Shown piece by piece: positions 29,382 to 38,552 of a DNA stretch of 51,301 bases (its first letter is position 1; every line of letters starts with the position of its first letter). The position numbers and the translations under genes were made by a program. Source of the stretch: an uncultured Coriobacteriaceae bacterium (GTDB lineage Bacteria > Actinomycetota > Coriobacteriia > Coriobacteriales > Eggerthellaceae); assembly GCA_937937585.1 (NCBI GenBank), contig CALDCB010000010.1, positions 1 through 51,301 on the forward strand. Reading direction: 5' to 3'. The notes under the pieces are model-generated. The model saw only the letters and a program-made list of their open reading frames with translations, did no database searches and was not told the origin of the DNA.

Positions 29382-32017
29382 TAAAGGCCTTCGTTGCCGT
29401 TGTCGTAGCTGTAGATGGACGACTTGCGGGGGCTACCCTCCCCATCGAGTGCGTTCACATAGGCTTGGGCGTTTTCGGAGATAAGGGGTACGTCATCATC
29501 CTTCACGTATTCGCCTGCGACAGCGTCGCGCACGTAGCGGATAATCATGCCGCGGGTGCTTTCGCCGGGGAAGTTCTTTTTATAGAAGTCCACCGTAGCC
29601 TTATCGAGGTTAACGCCAATGAGATCAACGTCCGGGGCTTTTGAGTACACTAAACGCCGGAAGTACGCCATGACTTCGCCCTCGCTTGCACTGCCTTCAA
29701 GCCCCCGCTTATGGCGATAGTTGTCGGCCATACCCTGCAAAACGGTACGAACGTCAGCTCGGCCTTTGTCCGGAAGGTCGCCGTACTTCAGCGTCATCGG
29801 GCTCTTATTCGTGTGCCACCAAAAAACCTTCTGCTTCCATCGGGTTAATGCCGCGTTCTTGAAGTCCGCATTCTCCATCAACCCTGATGCAGTCTTGATC
29901 GGGGAACCCGTCATAACCCCGGCGTCGTAGGCGACTTGCATCATGTCGGCAACGAGTTGGTTTTGCTCTTCGGCCTTGTCCGGCCAATCCTTGCCCATAG
30001 AGAGTTTCAGCGCTTCACGAACGGACGAAGGCGTCGAAGAGAAGGCGTCAACGTATTCGCCCTTCTGCGCCCGAAACTGACGCGCCTTCAGGTTTTCGTC
30101 CGCGACTTGCGCCTTAACGTTGGCCGCATACCACTTCGCCTTAAGCGCTTCCCGCTTATCTTCAGGGAGGCGGTAAAGCGTCGCTTTCATCTCGTCCTCG
30201 GTGTACGAGGCCCATTGCTGAGGATCGTTCAGAAGAACGGCGGCAAGATGCTCGTCCCCTGAAAAATCCTTGCGACGAACCTTGTCGAACATTTCCGACA
30301 CTTCTTTTTGCTGACGGAGGTTCAGCTGAGAGCGGAGGCTTTCGGGAACTTCTTCGTATCTCTTCCCCTTCGCAAGGTAGTTTTCGATGATATCGGCGCG
30401 AAGGTTGTTTTGCTCCGTCACGTAGCTTTGAAGGCGCGCGTCCTCCTTCGCTTGGAAAGCTTTGACCGTACTGTCGAGGAGATCAGGGCGCGTTTCATAA
30501 ATGGGGTTGATCCGCTTCAAGTACTCTCGGAGGTCTTTCTCCGGAACCTTTCGGAAGGCGGCTGTTGCCTGCTTGCCGTCGAAGAATGAGTACTTCGTGC
30601 CGTCAGGGCCGATGACTTCCGGGCTTTGAGCGGCCTTGACCCGCTTCTGAACCGCCGCAAGGTATTCCTTCCCGCCGTTCAACTTCAGCTTATCGAGCCA
30701 GTCAACGGGTTTGCCAGTCTTCTTCGCCTCGGCCTCTGCGGCTTTCACTGCCTGGTTCACGTCCGTCTCTCCGTTGTGGTAAGCGACGATGGCTTTGGCG
30801 GTATCGCCGTCATAGGCTTCGAGGAGGTGGTTCATCCACGCCCGGCCGATCTTGAGGTTGTACTCACGGTTTTCCACGAATGCCTGAGGATTCCACGGAA
30901 TCCCCGCTTCCTTCGCGGCGGCCTCTGCCGTCTTCAGCTGCATCTGCGATGCACCGTACGCCCGCTTTCCGACAGCGGGCAGCGTGCCGTCAGCATAACG
31001 CCCGATGAGCGGGGAGAGATTGCCGTTGGCGTCGCGCACAGTCTGCCGACCGCCGGATTCCTGATCGGTAATGAAGTGGTGGAGTTCGATCGAAGCGGCC
31101 GCCCGATCCTTAGCCGCAACGGAGGTGCTGAGACCGACCGCGGAATTGAAAATTAGATCGAACTGTGTCGGATCACGGGAAAGCTCGCCGATGGCCGTAT
31201 CGCTCATCGAGCGGACGATGATATCGTCGCCCGCCTTGTTGAGGCTCGCCGTGAGCCCCGCGAGCTGCGTACCGCGCAAATACTTGCCGTAGGAATCCTT
31301 GATCCACGACACCTTCTCAATCTGTTCTTCCGGGGTCTGCGCCGATTGAATCGCGGACATGCCTGCCTCATAGACGAGGTTGCTCACGTTCTTTTCGATC
31401 TCGGCCTGTGTCTGTTCCTCGCTCCATCCGTTACGACGCGCCTTGCGCATCGTCGCTCGGATGGTGTCGTTGATCTGATCGTTGAAGACGTCGGAATTGC
31501 CGACGTTCTGCGCAGCCACTCGGTTGGCGGTATCGATCGTACCGTCGTCTTGCCCGTTGCTGAACGCGTCCGACTGCGTCATGACGTGCTGAGACGCGAA
31601 GCCGTATTGCTGATCGTAGATGCCCATAGCGCTTTTCGCAAAGAGCTTCTTCTGACGGGGCGTCAGGCTTTCCTGCAGTGAATCGCCGTAACTCTTTAGT
31701 GCCTTATCGGTACGCTCCGCCAGGCCGTAGCCTTCGTCATCGCGGGCGATGGCGTCGTAGCCTTTCAGTTTCAGATAGCCGTTCTCGCCCGTGCGCTGAT
31801 CCTGCGCATAGCGTTTGAGGTCGTTCAACTTCTGATAGACGAACGATTCGTCAAGGTCGTCCTGATACTGCTTTGCGAGTTTGGCCGCCTGCGTAAGGCC
31901 GTTGCCGATGTCGTGGTTCATCGGAACCCGCATCCCGTACGGATCGGAATTGAGGTCTTGTTGGAATCCGGCGTTCGTGCCGCCGACCTGTTGCTGATAG
32001 ATAGGAACCTGAGGCAT
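29381..32017 (-). CDS. Internal virion protein with lytic transglycosylase domain, 878 aa
   Basis: Start at 32017 (MPQVPIYQQQVGG), TAATG overlap with the upstream stop. Residues about 305-430 are a soluble lytic transglycosylase domain: catalytic Glu320 in FITDQESGGRQ, then YGASQMQLKTA and IVAYHNGETDV, the usual three motifs. It would cut peptidoglycan locally during DNA ejection, as T7 gp16 does; here the activity is on the middle-sized core protein instead of the largest. The remainder is long helices. Confidence 0.9.
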   Translation of the reverse strand: MPQVPIYQQQVGGTNAGFQQDLNSDPYGMRVPMNHDIGNGLTQAAKLAKQYQDDLDESFVYQKLNDLKRYAQDQRTGENGYLKLKGYDAIARDDEGYGLAERTDKALKSYGDSLQESLTPRQKKLFAKSAMGIYDQQYGFASQHVMTQSDAFSNGQDDGTIDTANRVAAQNVGNSDVFNDQINDTIRATMRKARRNGWSEEQTQAEIEKNVSNLVYEAGMSAIQSAQTPEEQIEKVSWIKDSYGKYLRGTQLAGLTASLNKAGDDIIVRSMSDTAIGELSRDPTQFDLIFNSAVGLSTSVAAKDRAAASIELHHFITDQESGGRQTVRDANGNLSPLIGRYADGTLPAVGKRAYGASQMQLKTAEAAAKEAGIPWNPQAFVENREYNLKIGRAWMNHLLEAYDGDTAKAIVAYHNGETDVNQAVKAAEAEAKKTGKPVDWLDKLKLNGGKEYLAAVQKRVKAAQSPEVIGPDGTKYSFFDGKQATAAFRKVPEKDLREYLKRINPIYETRPDLLDSTVKAFQAKEDARLQSYVTEQNNLRADIIENYLAKGKRYEEVPESLRSQLNLRQQKEVSEMFDKVRRKDFSGDEHLAAVLLNDPQQWASYTEDEMKATLYRLPEDKREALKAKWYAANVKAQVADENLKARQFRAQKGEYVDAFSSTPSSVREALKLSMGKDWPDKAEEQNQLVADMMQVAYDAGVMTGSPIKTASGLMENADFKNAALTRWKQKVFWWHTNKSPMTLKYGDLPDKGRADVRTVLQGMADNYRHKRGLEGSASEGEVMAYFRRLVYSKAPDVDLIGVNLDKATVDFYKKNFPGESTRGMIIRYVRDAVAGEYVKDDDVPLISENAQAYVNALDGEGSPRKSSIYSYDNGNEGL

Positions 32018-32661
32018 TACTTCGTACCCATGTACCACATACCGGCGACTTGCCCGGCGGTGGAGATAAGAGAACCGATCGCCGCCCCACGGGCAGAAGA
32101 GTCCGCGGCGCTTGCCATAATCCGAGAAACTTTTGCCTGTGTCCGGAGATTCCCTGCCTGACGACGGTAGCCCGCAGCGGCTTGGATGGCGTTGCGCTTC
32201 GCGGCGATCATATCGAGCTCTTTGTTCATGTCAGAGGAGGCCAAAACGCTGGCGGCGGTACCGCTACCCAAGCCGACCCCTCGGGCGGCCATGGCGGCCC
32301 GCGCCGACGCCTTGGCGGCTCCCGCCTTGCGGGTGATCTCTCCGATCTGCTGCATCCCCTGATAGAGCGCATTCTGCGCCTGAAGTTCCGCGAGTTCTGC
32401 ATTCCCCTCGCTCGACGCGGCTTGCGTCCGGAGACTGCCGCTTTTCGCCTTGGCGTTGCCATAGTCCGTAATGGCGTTGGAAATCCCCGCGCCGATGCCG
32501 AGCACCATCGCGGAATAAAGAAAAGCGTTGTTGGCCCCGGCCTGAGTCGGCGCGTCGTCGCCCTGAACTTTGAGCGGGGAAGGAGTGGCAGGAGTCTCTG
32601 CCACCATTCCGCCGCCCAACAGGTTGAAACTCCCGACGCCGGGAATGAAAGAAGCGGGCAT
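32017..32661 (-). CDS. Small internal virion protein, T7 gp14-like, 214 aa
   Basis: First of three internal virion genes. Hydrophobic segment about residues 45-65 (FLYSAMVLGIGAGISNAIT), long Ala/Arg/Gln-rich helix about 75-195 and a hydrophobic C-terminus (AAIGSLISTAGQVAG), resembling gp14-type proteins. GGAGGTTTTTTC before ATG is the ribosome binding site; its GGAGG lies in the 3' arm of a terminator-like hairpin (32667-32697). Confidence 0.82.
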   Translation of the reverse strand: MPASFIPGVGSFNLLGGGMVAETPATPSPLKVQGDDAPTQAGANNAFLYSAMVLGIGAGISNAITDYGNAKAKSGSLRTQAASSEGNAELAELQAQNALYQGMQQIGEITRKAGAAKASARAAMAARGVGLGSGTAASVLASSDMNKELDMIAAKRNAIQAAAGYRRQAGNLRTQAKVSRIMASAADSSARGAAIGSLISTAGQVAGMWYMGTK

Positions 32662-32662
32662 G

Positions 32663-32697
32663 AAAAAACCTCCGTAGATGCTGAATCTTCGGAGGTT
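32663..32697 (-). promoter_or_regulatory. Terminator-like hairpin carrying the ribosome binding site of the gp14-like gene
   Basis: Minus strand: AACCTCCG, 15-base loop, CGGAGGTT, then TTTT, C and the ATG. The GGAGG needed for translation is inside the stem, and stem plus U-run is a classic terminator shape. Same architecture as upstream of holin and terminase large subunit. Confidence 0.65.
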
Positions 32698-32706
32698 CTT
32701 TCCCGC

Positions 32707-35424
32707 TTATGTAGCCACCTCGCCCGCAAGGGAACAAACCGTCAGCGGAAGCGGGTATTTCTGCCGCACGATGATCTGCCCGCCGTCAGACCACGTCGGC
32801 GGTACCAACACCCCCACCTCACGGCTGATGACGTCGGGCGGCGTCCCGTAAGGCTCACGCTCGCGATGGCTATATTCCCGCAGGCTTTCTTCGTCCGGGC
32901 CGATGAGAATACCGGAGGACTGATAGACACGAACGAATACGTTGCAGATGTTCTTCATCTTTCCACGCCCTGCGCCGCCGTCCCTGTCCGACATAATGAC
33001 GGGGAGCGTCTTCATGTCGGCGATGATGGGAAGCCCCACGATGACGTGGGAAGCAGGCGTCGTCAGTTCAATCTTGCCGTCCTTCACAGTTCGGTTCGGG
33101 AGAACTTTGCCGTCGGCGAGGATCGCGACTTCTTCGCCTTCAAGGTAGGTAAGGCCGGAGAGTTTGTCTGTCTCCTCGCCCTTGTACTCCGCGCCTGCAT
33201 CCACGTAGAAGCAGTTCTCCAATTTGTCGTACTGCCGCTCGTGCATCCGTTCAATGTAGCGAACCGTCTGCCCGTTGATCGTCCGGCGGATGACGGCGTA
33301 GAGGATATCCTCATTGCCCTCGGCGACGACGGTAACGGCTTCAAAAGCCCCGTCCTTCGTCGTGTGCTTGTGCCATCCGGTGACGTTCTGATCGGCGAGA
33401 TACGTGCATCCGAGGAGAGTGCCTTCGGACGTGACGCACCAGATAATCGGGTAGGGCGTTTTAGAAAGCGCGAGTGACACGGTATCCGTATTCTCGAAGA
33501 GGTGCGCCGCACGAATGGAGAGGTCGTCCGAATCGAACCCGCCCTTCTGGTAACTGTAGCCCAGAGACCGGATATGGCCGCCGCGCTCAGACGCAAAGAC
33601 GGCCATACGCCCTACGAGCAACGGCTGAGGCGGTGCCGCGCCGTAGTAGGTCTGGGGCAGAAACCCGATGGACGTCGGCGTGATGACGTCGTCGTTCGAG
33701 GTTGTCGTACGGATTTCCGATGAGGCGGTGAGAAGCATCAGACTAGTGAGCGGGATCAAGTGCCGAATGCGGGAGGTCTCCGCAACGGCGGCGCGGACGG
33801 CGATGCAGTTGTCATCCTGCGCGGGCAGGGTGTTGTGCATATCGTTTTCCGTCCCCGGACGCGTCATCCACACGAACTGTGGGCGGGTGTAGGAGCCTGC
33901 GAACACACGGCGCTGTTGGAAGTAAGTTACCGCGCCGGGATAGTCGCCCGCCTGACCGACAGAAGCCGTGGCCGTCGCGCCGGAGCCGCCCGACGCTGAG
34001 CCGTCGATGATGATCTTGGGGTCAGTGTATCCTTGGCCAGGGGAAATAATTCGAATGCCGGTGATAACCCCCTCTGAGTTGACCTGAGCTTCAAGCTCTG
34101 CGCCGTAGCCCGTGGGGTCTGTGACGATGACCTTGGGCTTTGTCGCAGAGTTAAGGACAGCGGGGAAATAGTATTCGCACCAGGCGCCCTTAGACCCGCA
34201 GGAAAAACTGACGTGTAGCCGGGCGCCGTCGGTATATCCGCTGCCCGGAGAAAGTAGAGTGACTTCCGTCAAAAAGGGGTACCACCAACTGCCGGAGGTG
34301 AACTTTTGATTCGTAAAAGTTAATCGGCCTTTGCCCCCTGAGCCCGAGCCTTCAATCACCCCGTCGAAAGAAAACGTTCGGCTGCCATTCGTTGGGTAGG
34401 GCAAGCCGTTGTCCTCTGTATGGTTAAATGCCCCGTTATTGAGGTTAACCGTCTTCGTAGTTGTACCGCCGCCGACGAAATGCCCGATCACTTTTCCTAC
34501 CGGAGATATCGTCAGCACGCTCCGCTTCGTTCCGTACCCGCTCCCGCCGTTCGTCACCGTTACGGACGTGATGCCCTGCTTCTGATAAAACGGATCGATG
34601 TAGCGAGGGGGCGTGATGCTCTCGTCGGGCCCCACGTTGGTATCCACAAACGTCGTACCTTCAACCTCACCGATAAAGCCGTAGCGCCCCGAGTAGGTCT
34701 TGTAGACGCGGTAGCGCTGAGCCCCCTCGACTTGATTCCAGGTGAGCGTCACCTTAGACGCATCCACGAAAAGATTGCCTGTAACGCTCGCGGTAGCCGA
34801 CTGCGGGGATTCGTCGATGTTCGTGCCGACGCCCGTGTCCTTCACCGCCGTCACGACGTAGCGGATCGTGTACATCGAGCGCATGGCCTCTGTTACGACG
34901 TCGGTCTTCGCTGAGCACGCGTAGGTACCTGATAGGCCTGTCGGCGCGTCAATAGGCTTACCGAAGTCGATGACCTTCAGGCGCCAGTCCGCGGGCCCAT
35001 AACGCTGAAGCTCCCGTGGGGCATAGGCGGGATGCACAAGGGTAATGACGTCAGCGGACTGAACGTAGTGAATCTCGTCCAAGTCGCTTGCAAGGTAAGG
35101 CGTCGCGACTTCATAGGGCCGACCGTTAGAACCCAGAAGCGTCGCGCCTTCGGTATGGAATCGCGCGTACTTCTCCCCAAGTTCGATCACCATCGTCTGC
35201 GAAGTGTTGAACGTGAAGGGGATGAGGATGCACTTCTTATCCGCGTACTTCGCTGCTCGCACAAACTCGAATCCGGCGCGGTTTTGCACCGGCCCCTGGG
35301 GGAGGACGATGAAGTTCTCGCACTTTGCCAGCCCCGCCTGATAGCCGCCTTGATCGTCAATGCGTCCAAACATCGCGGGCGATTGTTCCCCGCCCGTGAA
35401 GGAATTCTGAATAACCTTGTTCAT
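32707..35424 (-). CDS. Tail tubular protein B-like (nozzle), 905 aa
   Basis: Start at 35424 (MNKVIQNSFTGGEQSPAMFG), overlapping the previous stop as ATGA. The opening F-T-x-G-E-x-S-P motif is typical of podovirus nozzle/stabilisation proteins; the protein then alternates beta-rich domains (for example LTWNQVEGAQRYRVYKTY, a fibronectin-like unit near residue 230, and GYGAELEAQVNSEG repeats). It caps the tail tube and holds the fibres. Length is in the range of T7 gp12 (794 aa) and relatives. Confidence 0.88.
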   Translation of the reverse strand: MNKVIQNSFTGGEQSPAMFGRIDDQGGYQAGLAKCENFIVLPQGPVQNRAGFEFVRAAKYADKKCILIPFTFNTSQTMVIELGEKYARFHTEGATLLGSNGRPYEVATPYLASDLDEIHYVQSADVITLVHPAYAPRELQRYGPADWRLKVIDFGKPIDAPTGLSGTYACSAKTDVVTEAMRSMYTIRYVVTAVKDTGVGTNIDESPQSATASVTGNLFVDASKVTLTWNQVEGAQRYRVYKTYSGRYGFIGEVEGTTFVDTNVGPDESITPPRYIDPFYQKQGITSVTVTNGGSGYGTKRSVLTISPVGKVIGHFVGGGTTTKTVNLNNGAFNHTEDNGLPYPTNGSRTFSFDGVIEGSGSGGKGRLTFTNQKFTSGSWWYPFLTEVTLLSPGSGYTDGARLHVSFSCGSKGAWCEYYFPAVLNSATKPKVIVTDPTGYGAELEAQVNSEGVITGIRIISPGQGYTDPKIIIDGSASGGSGATATASVGQAGDYPGAVTYFQQRRVFAGSYTRPQFVWMTRPGTENDMHNTLPAQDDNCIAVRAAVAETSRIRHLIPLTSLMLLTASSEIRTTTSNDDVITPTSIGFLPQTYYGAAPPQPLLVGRMAVFASERGGHIRSLGYSYQKGGFDSDDLSIRAAHLFENTDTVSLALSKTPYPIIWCVTSEGTLLGCTYLADQNVTGWHKHTTKDGAFEAVTVVAEGNEDILYAVIRRTINGQTVRYIERMHERQYDKLENCFYVDAGAEYKGEETDKLSGLTYLEGEEVAILADGKVLPNRTVKDGKIELTTPASHVIVGLPIIADMKTLPVIMSDRDGGAGRGKMKNICNVFVRVYQSSGILIGPDEESLREYSHREREPYGTPPDVISREVGVLVPPTWSDGGQIIVRQKYPLPLTVCSLAGEVAT

Positions 35425-36086
35425 CGTACCAAGACTCCGTTGGGCGTGTGGCGACGACCGATATAAGCCTGCGTACAATCACGCTTCTTCGCCTTCTCCA
35501 ACGCCTCCTTGTAGAACTTGTTGCACGCGCCCGCGAAGTTGAAACCTTCTTCCCCGCGGATCGTCTGCCCGGCGAGATAGGTCGTCAGCAACCACGTCAG
35601 CGCTTCCGTGAAGGCGGACGGAAAAGACGCGGCGGAGGGCTGCGTCATGACGTAGCGGACACGGGCATTCTCCACATTCGTGCAAAGCACTAACCCGCTA
35701 TCACTCGCCATGACCTCGAAATCGTTCGTGCGGTGATTGTCCAGCCGCGGGTTGAGATAGCCCACGGGCAGTTGCTTGCCCCACGGCGTACCGGGGATCG
35801 TTGCGCCTTCATCCGTGCGCTCTACGGCGATGACGTGCCGACAGTCGGACGGAAGGGAGTAGGCGAAAGCCCACGGTGCCGCATCCGTGTTTCGGAGCGC
35901 CAGTGTCGCCCGCTTCGTCGCAAAGCTCCAGTTGTGTTCGTCGAGCAAAGCTCCGAGTGCCAACGGGTAGAAGCGGGCGCAGGACTCGGCTTCGGTGGAC
36001 TCGTCCGGCGGATCGATGGACGAGACGTTCGCCTTGCTCCCAATGCGGGAGAGCGCGATATTGCAGATCGTGACGGCGTTTGCCAT
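35421..36086 (-). CDS. Tail tubular protein A-like (adaptor), 221 aa
   Basis: N-terminus AVTICNIALSRIGS, followed by LDEHNWSFATKRATLALR and WAFAYSLPSDCRHVIAVER, is the clear pattern of the gp11/tail-tube-A adaptor, which links the portal to the nozzle. Length is near the family norm (about 200 aa). It is directly upstream of the nozzle gene, as in T7-like phages, and is preceded by a strong terminator. Confidence 0.92.
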   Translation of the reverse strand: MANAVTICNIALSRIGSKANVSSIDPPDESTEAESCARFYPLALGALLDEHNWSFATKRATLALRNTDAAPWAFAYSLPSDCRHVIAVERTDEGATIPGTPWGKQLPVGYLNPRLDNHRTNDFEVMASDSGLVLCTNVENARVRYVMTQPSAASFPSAFTEALTWLLTTYLAGQTIRGEEGFNFAGACNKFYKEALEKAKKRDCTQAYIGRRHTPNGVLVR

Positions 36087-36100
36087 TGTCTTCGTTCCTA

Positions 36101-36125
36101 AAAAAGCGCCCGCACGAGGCGGGCG
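36101..36125 (-). terminator. Intrinsic terminator after the capsid/cement genes
   Basis: Minus strand CGCCCGC, CTCGT loop, GCGGGCG, then CTTTTTTAGG. A strong 7-bp GC stem with six T. It may reduce transcription between the abundant head proteins and the tail genes. Confidence 0.85.
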
Positions 36126-36174
36126 AAACCCTTCGGGATAAGAAGGGGCGAAAGGAGAATCTCAGATGAGACCG

Positions 36175-36585
36175 TTAAGCCACCGGCTGATTGTCAAGCG
36201 CAGGGCGCTGAGCAAAGCCGTGGTTGACCTGCAAGTCCCAAGTAAAATGGGCCGTGACCTTGCCCGCCGTCGGAGCACCGCCCCAGTTGCAACGGAGGTA
36301 GCGCTTCGTCTCGAAGGGCACCGGGATGTAGACGATGGTGCCCGCGGCGGGCGCCGTCATCAAGGGGCCGGAAGCCGCCGTCGTGTAGGTGCTGTTGTCC
36401 GCCGAGTCTTCAAGGATCGGTTGCAACGTACCCGTGATGGCTTCGTTCACGATCACGCAGAGGTAGAGTAGCTTGCTCATGCCCGGCGTGGGCTTGTCTT
36501 GGAGGAGGTCAACGACGTTCGTCGAGGGGGCGGACTTCGTCAAAGCCTGATTGTCCGCCAGAACCAACAATTGATCGGTAATCAT
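36175..36585 (-). CDS. Bbp16-like capsid cement protein, 136 aa
   Basis: Resembles the cement protein of Bordetella phage BPP-1: start MITDQLLVLADNQALTKSA, then SKLLYLCVIVNEAITGTLQP and a beta-rich body. In BPP-1 this protein clamps capsomers from outside. AAGGAGTAAAGC precedes the ATG. Located immediately after the major capsid gene and before a strong terminator, as expected for an abundant protein. Confidence 0.85.
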   Translation of the reverse strand: MITDQLLVLADNQALTKSAPSTNVVDLLQDKPTPGMSKLLYLCVIVNEAITGTLQPILEDSADNSTYTTAASGPLMTAPAAGTIVYIPVPFETKRYLRCNWGGAPTAGKVTAHFTWDLQVNHGFAQRPALDNQPVA

Positions 36586-36595
36586 GCTTTACTCC

Positions 36596-37615
36596 TTAAG
36601 AGAACGGAACCTTGGATTCCGAGTTGCTGATCGCGTCAACGCGACGAATCGGAATGCCGCGGAAACGGGCGACCGAGCGACCTTCGGACTGATCGAGGGT
36701 GAGCCACACGTTCGAGCGATTTTCGAGCTGTTGTTCGAAATACGTCTTGATCGTGCGGTTGCAGTAGAACGCGGCGCGTCCGTTGTTCATGGACGGCAGG
36801 AGGTTCAATGCCTTAATCATGAGGGCGCGCAGGTCGGTACTGCCTTCCTTGTTCGGATCGGGGTCAAGCTTCGTCCAATCGATGTTGGCGATGCGGACGC
36901 AGTAGCGCCAATCGCGCATCGTGAAGCCGACGTTCCATTCATAGTGAGAACGATAGCCCTGGTAGTGGCCGCCGTCCGGATCGTCAAGCGTCACTTCACC
37001 CAGGTCTTCGTGCTGAAGGCCGCCCACCATGCCCTTCGGGTACGAACAGTACATCGTGTTCTTGCCCCACACCATCAGAAGGATGGAGGTGAGGTTAGAA
37101 CCCGTACCGCCCGCGTCGATGACGTTCACGGCGTTTTCGGCCTTGGACTTAATGCCCGTGCAGAAGCGCGGCATGATGCCGAGAATCTTGGCGGGGTCTT
37201 TCGTGCAGTCGCCGTAAAGCAAGGCGCGTTGGAATTCCTGGTTCATCGCTTCGATGAACGGCGCATTTTCAGAGGCACGCCATGCTTCGGTATTGCCGTT
37301 GAGCATTGCGAGCTTCTTATCGACTTCGGCGTAGGCTTCGAGCATACCCAGAGAGTCCGAGATTTGCTTCGTCTTGGACTTCGAGGGCTGAACGCCGTAG
37401 TTCAAACGACGCCACGCGACAGACGGCAAACCGCTGCGGACGGTGGTGACGTTTTCAGTGACACCCGTCGCTTCGTTCCAAACGAGATCGGACAGCATTT
37501 CGTTCGTCTCGTTCAGGACTTCGATGATGCTCGGGTCAATCTTGCCCTCCCGCGTCATACGAGAAGTCAGATCAGCGAGCGTCGGGTTAGTAATAGCGGT
37601 ATTGAGTACTGCCAT
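36596..37615 (-). CDS. Major capsid protein, BPP-1 type, 339 aa
   Basis: Position between scaffold and cement genes, 339-aa length and sequence (MAVLNTAITNPTLADLTSRM, SGLPSVAWRRLNYGVQPSKS, NGRAAFYCNRTIKTYFE) fit the BPP-1 Bbp17-type capsid protein. HK97-like fold is known for this family. GGAGCAGTT before ATG. No amino-terminal pro-domain is evident, consistent with use of a separate scaffold. Confidence 0.92.
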   Translation of the reverse strand: MAVLNTAITNPTLADLTSRMTREGKIDPSIIEVLNETNEMLSDLVWNEATGVTENVTTVRSGLPSVAWRRLNYGVQPSKSKTKQISDSLGMLEAYAEVDKKLAMLNGNTEAWRASENAPFIEAMNQEFQRALLYGDCTKDPAKILGIMPRFCTGIKSKAENAVNVIDAGGTGSNLTSILLMVWGKNTMYCSYPKGMVGGLQHEDLGEVTLDDPDGGHYQGYRSHYEWNVGFTMRDWRYCVRIANIDWTKLDPDPNKEGSTDLRALMIKALNLLPSMNNGRAAFYCNRTIKTYFEQQLENRSNVWLTLDQSEGRSVARFRGIPIRRVDAISNSESKVPFS

Positions 37616-37623
37616 AACTGCTC

Positions 37624-38247
37624 CTATACAACCATGTTGCTCTTAGGGAACATCCGGTGTTGCTGTTCCGGAGCACCCTGCGCCCTAACCCCCGTGTCCT
37701 GAGAAAGAGCTTTCCCCACCCGATAGAAAAGCCGCATGACCTCGGGGTGGTTTCCAAGGCCGGATGCGTCAAGCAAATGCTTAAGTTCAGGCGTCGCGAA
37801 CTGCTTGTAGGCGGTCGCGATCTGCCCCATGTTCTGATTGAAATTGGCTCCGCCGAATTCGGGATCGGCTTTGCTTTGTTCTGCCCACTGCGCCGCGAAT
37901 TCCTGCGTGCGGCGGCGGACGTAGTTGTCGGCTTCGCCGTACATCGCGCTGAACATCTTTTGCGCGTTTTCCTGCGAGAGGCCGACAGACTTCGCGGCTT
38001 CCGTGAAGCCTTTAAAGTCGTCGTTCGAGACGGGATTCCCCTGCGCGTCCGTAAACGCCTCATAGCTTTCGGGCACCTGCGCGGCGGCTTCGGCGGCCTG
38101 CTGTTCGCCCTGATTGAGGAGCGTCTGTTCCGTGACCGCAGGCGCGGGGTCTGCGGTCTGCGTCTGCGTACCTTTGGCGGACGTCTGCGTCGTTTCCGTC
38201 GTAGCCGTCTGCGTTGTTTCCGGGGTCTGTGTCGTCTCTTCAGGCAT
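37624..38247 (-). CDS. Scaffold protein, 207 aa
   Basis: Acidic, helical protein with a Thr/Gln-rich start (PEETTQTPETTQTA) and a mainly helical body (residues about 70-180), placed directly before the major capsid gene. This is the normal location and composition for a capsid-assembly scaffold. GGAAAACCAGT precedes the ATG, and it overlaps the previous gene by eight bases. Confidence 0.82.
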   Translation of the reverse strand: MPEETTQTPETTQTATTETTQTSAKGTQTQTADPAPAVTEQTLLNQGEQQAAEAAAQVPESYEAFTDAQGNPVSNDDFKGFTEAAKSVGLSQENAQKMFSAMYGEADNYVRRRTQEFAAQWAEQSKADPEFGGANFNQNMGQIATAYKQFATPELKHLLDASGLGNHPEVMRLFYRVGKALSQDTGVRAQGAPEQQHRMFPKSNMVV

Positions 38248-38536
38248 ACTGGTTTTCCTTCATCATGAGCGCGTACTGTTCGGGCGTTGTCCGAAGGGCG
38301 CGGTCAAGTAACTTGTAACCGGCTTGCTTTCTCCCCTCCGCGAAGGCCATATCCACCCCCGGGTTCTGCGATGCAGGGTTGAAGGTGGTGTTGAACACCC
38401 TCGCGTCAGAGAGCCATCCGTAGACGAGGCGGCGTCCCCACTTCTCGTTCATGAGGAGACGGAAGTCTTCGGCCGCCTGTGCTCTGCGGATTTCCGCAAG
38501 CCGCGCTTTTTCTTGCTGAAGGGATTCTTCGGCCAT
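38240..38536 (-). CDS. Bbp19-like protein, 98 aa
   Basis: Short protein with the pattern RLLMNEKWGRRLVYGWLSDARV, FNPASQNPGVDMAFAEGRKQ and a C-terminal Y-A-L-M-M-K-E-N end, as I recall for the Bbp19 family of BPP-1-like phages. Precise role in the virion is not established. GAGGAAGAACT precedes ATG. Confidence 0.8.
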   Translation of the reverse strand: MAEESLQQEKARLAEIRRAQAAEDFRLLMNEKWGRRLVYGWLSDARVFNTTFNPASQNPGVDMAFAEGRKQAGYKLLDRALRTTPEQYALMMKENQYA

Positions 38537-38552
38537 AGTTCTTCCTCATGTA

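Noticed and set aside
32050..33477. A 475-codon plus-strand frame opposite the gp14-like and nozzle genes
   Set aside because: Spans two well-supported minus-strand genes and a hairpin between them; no start signal.
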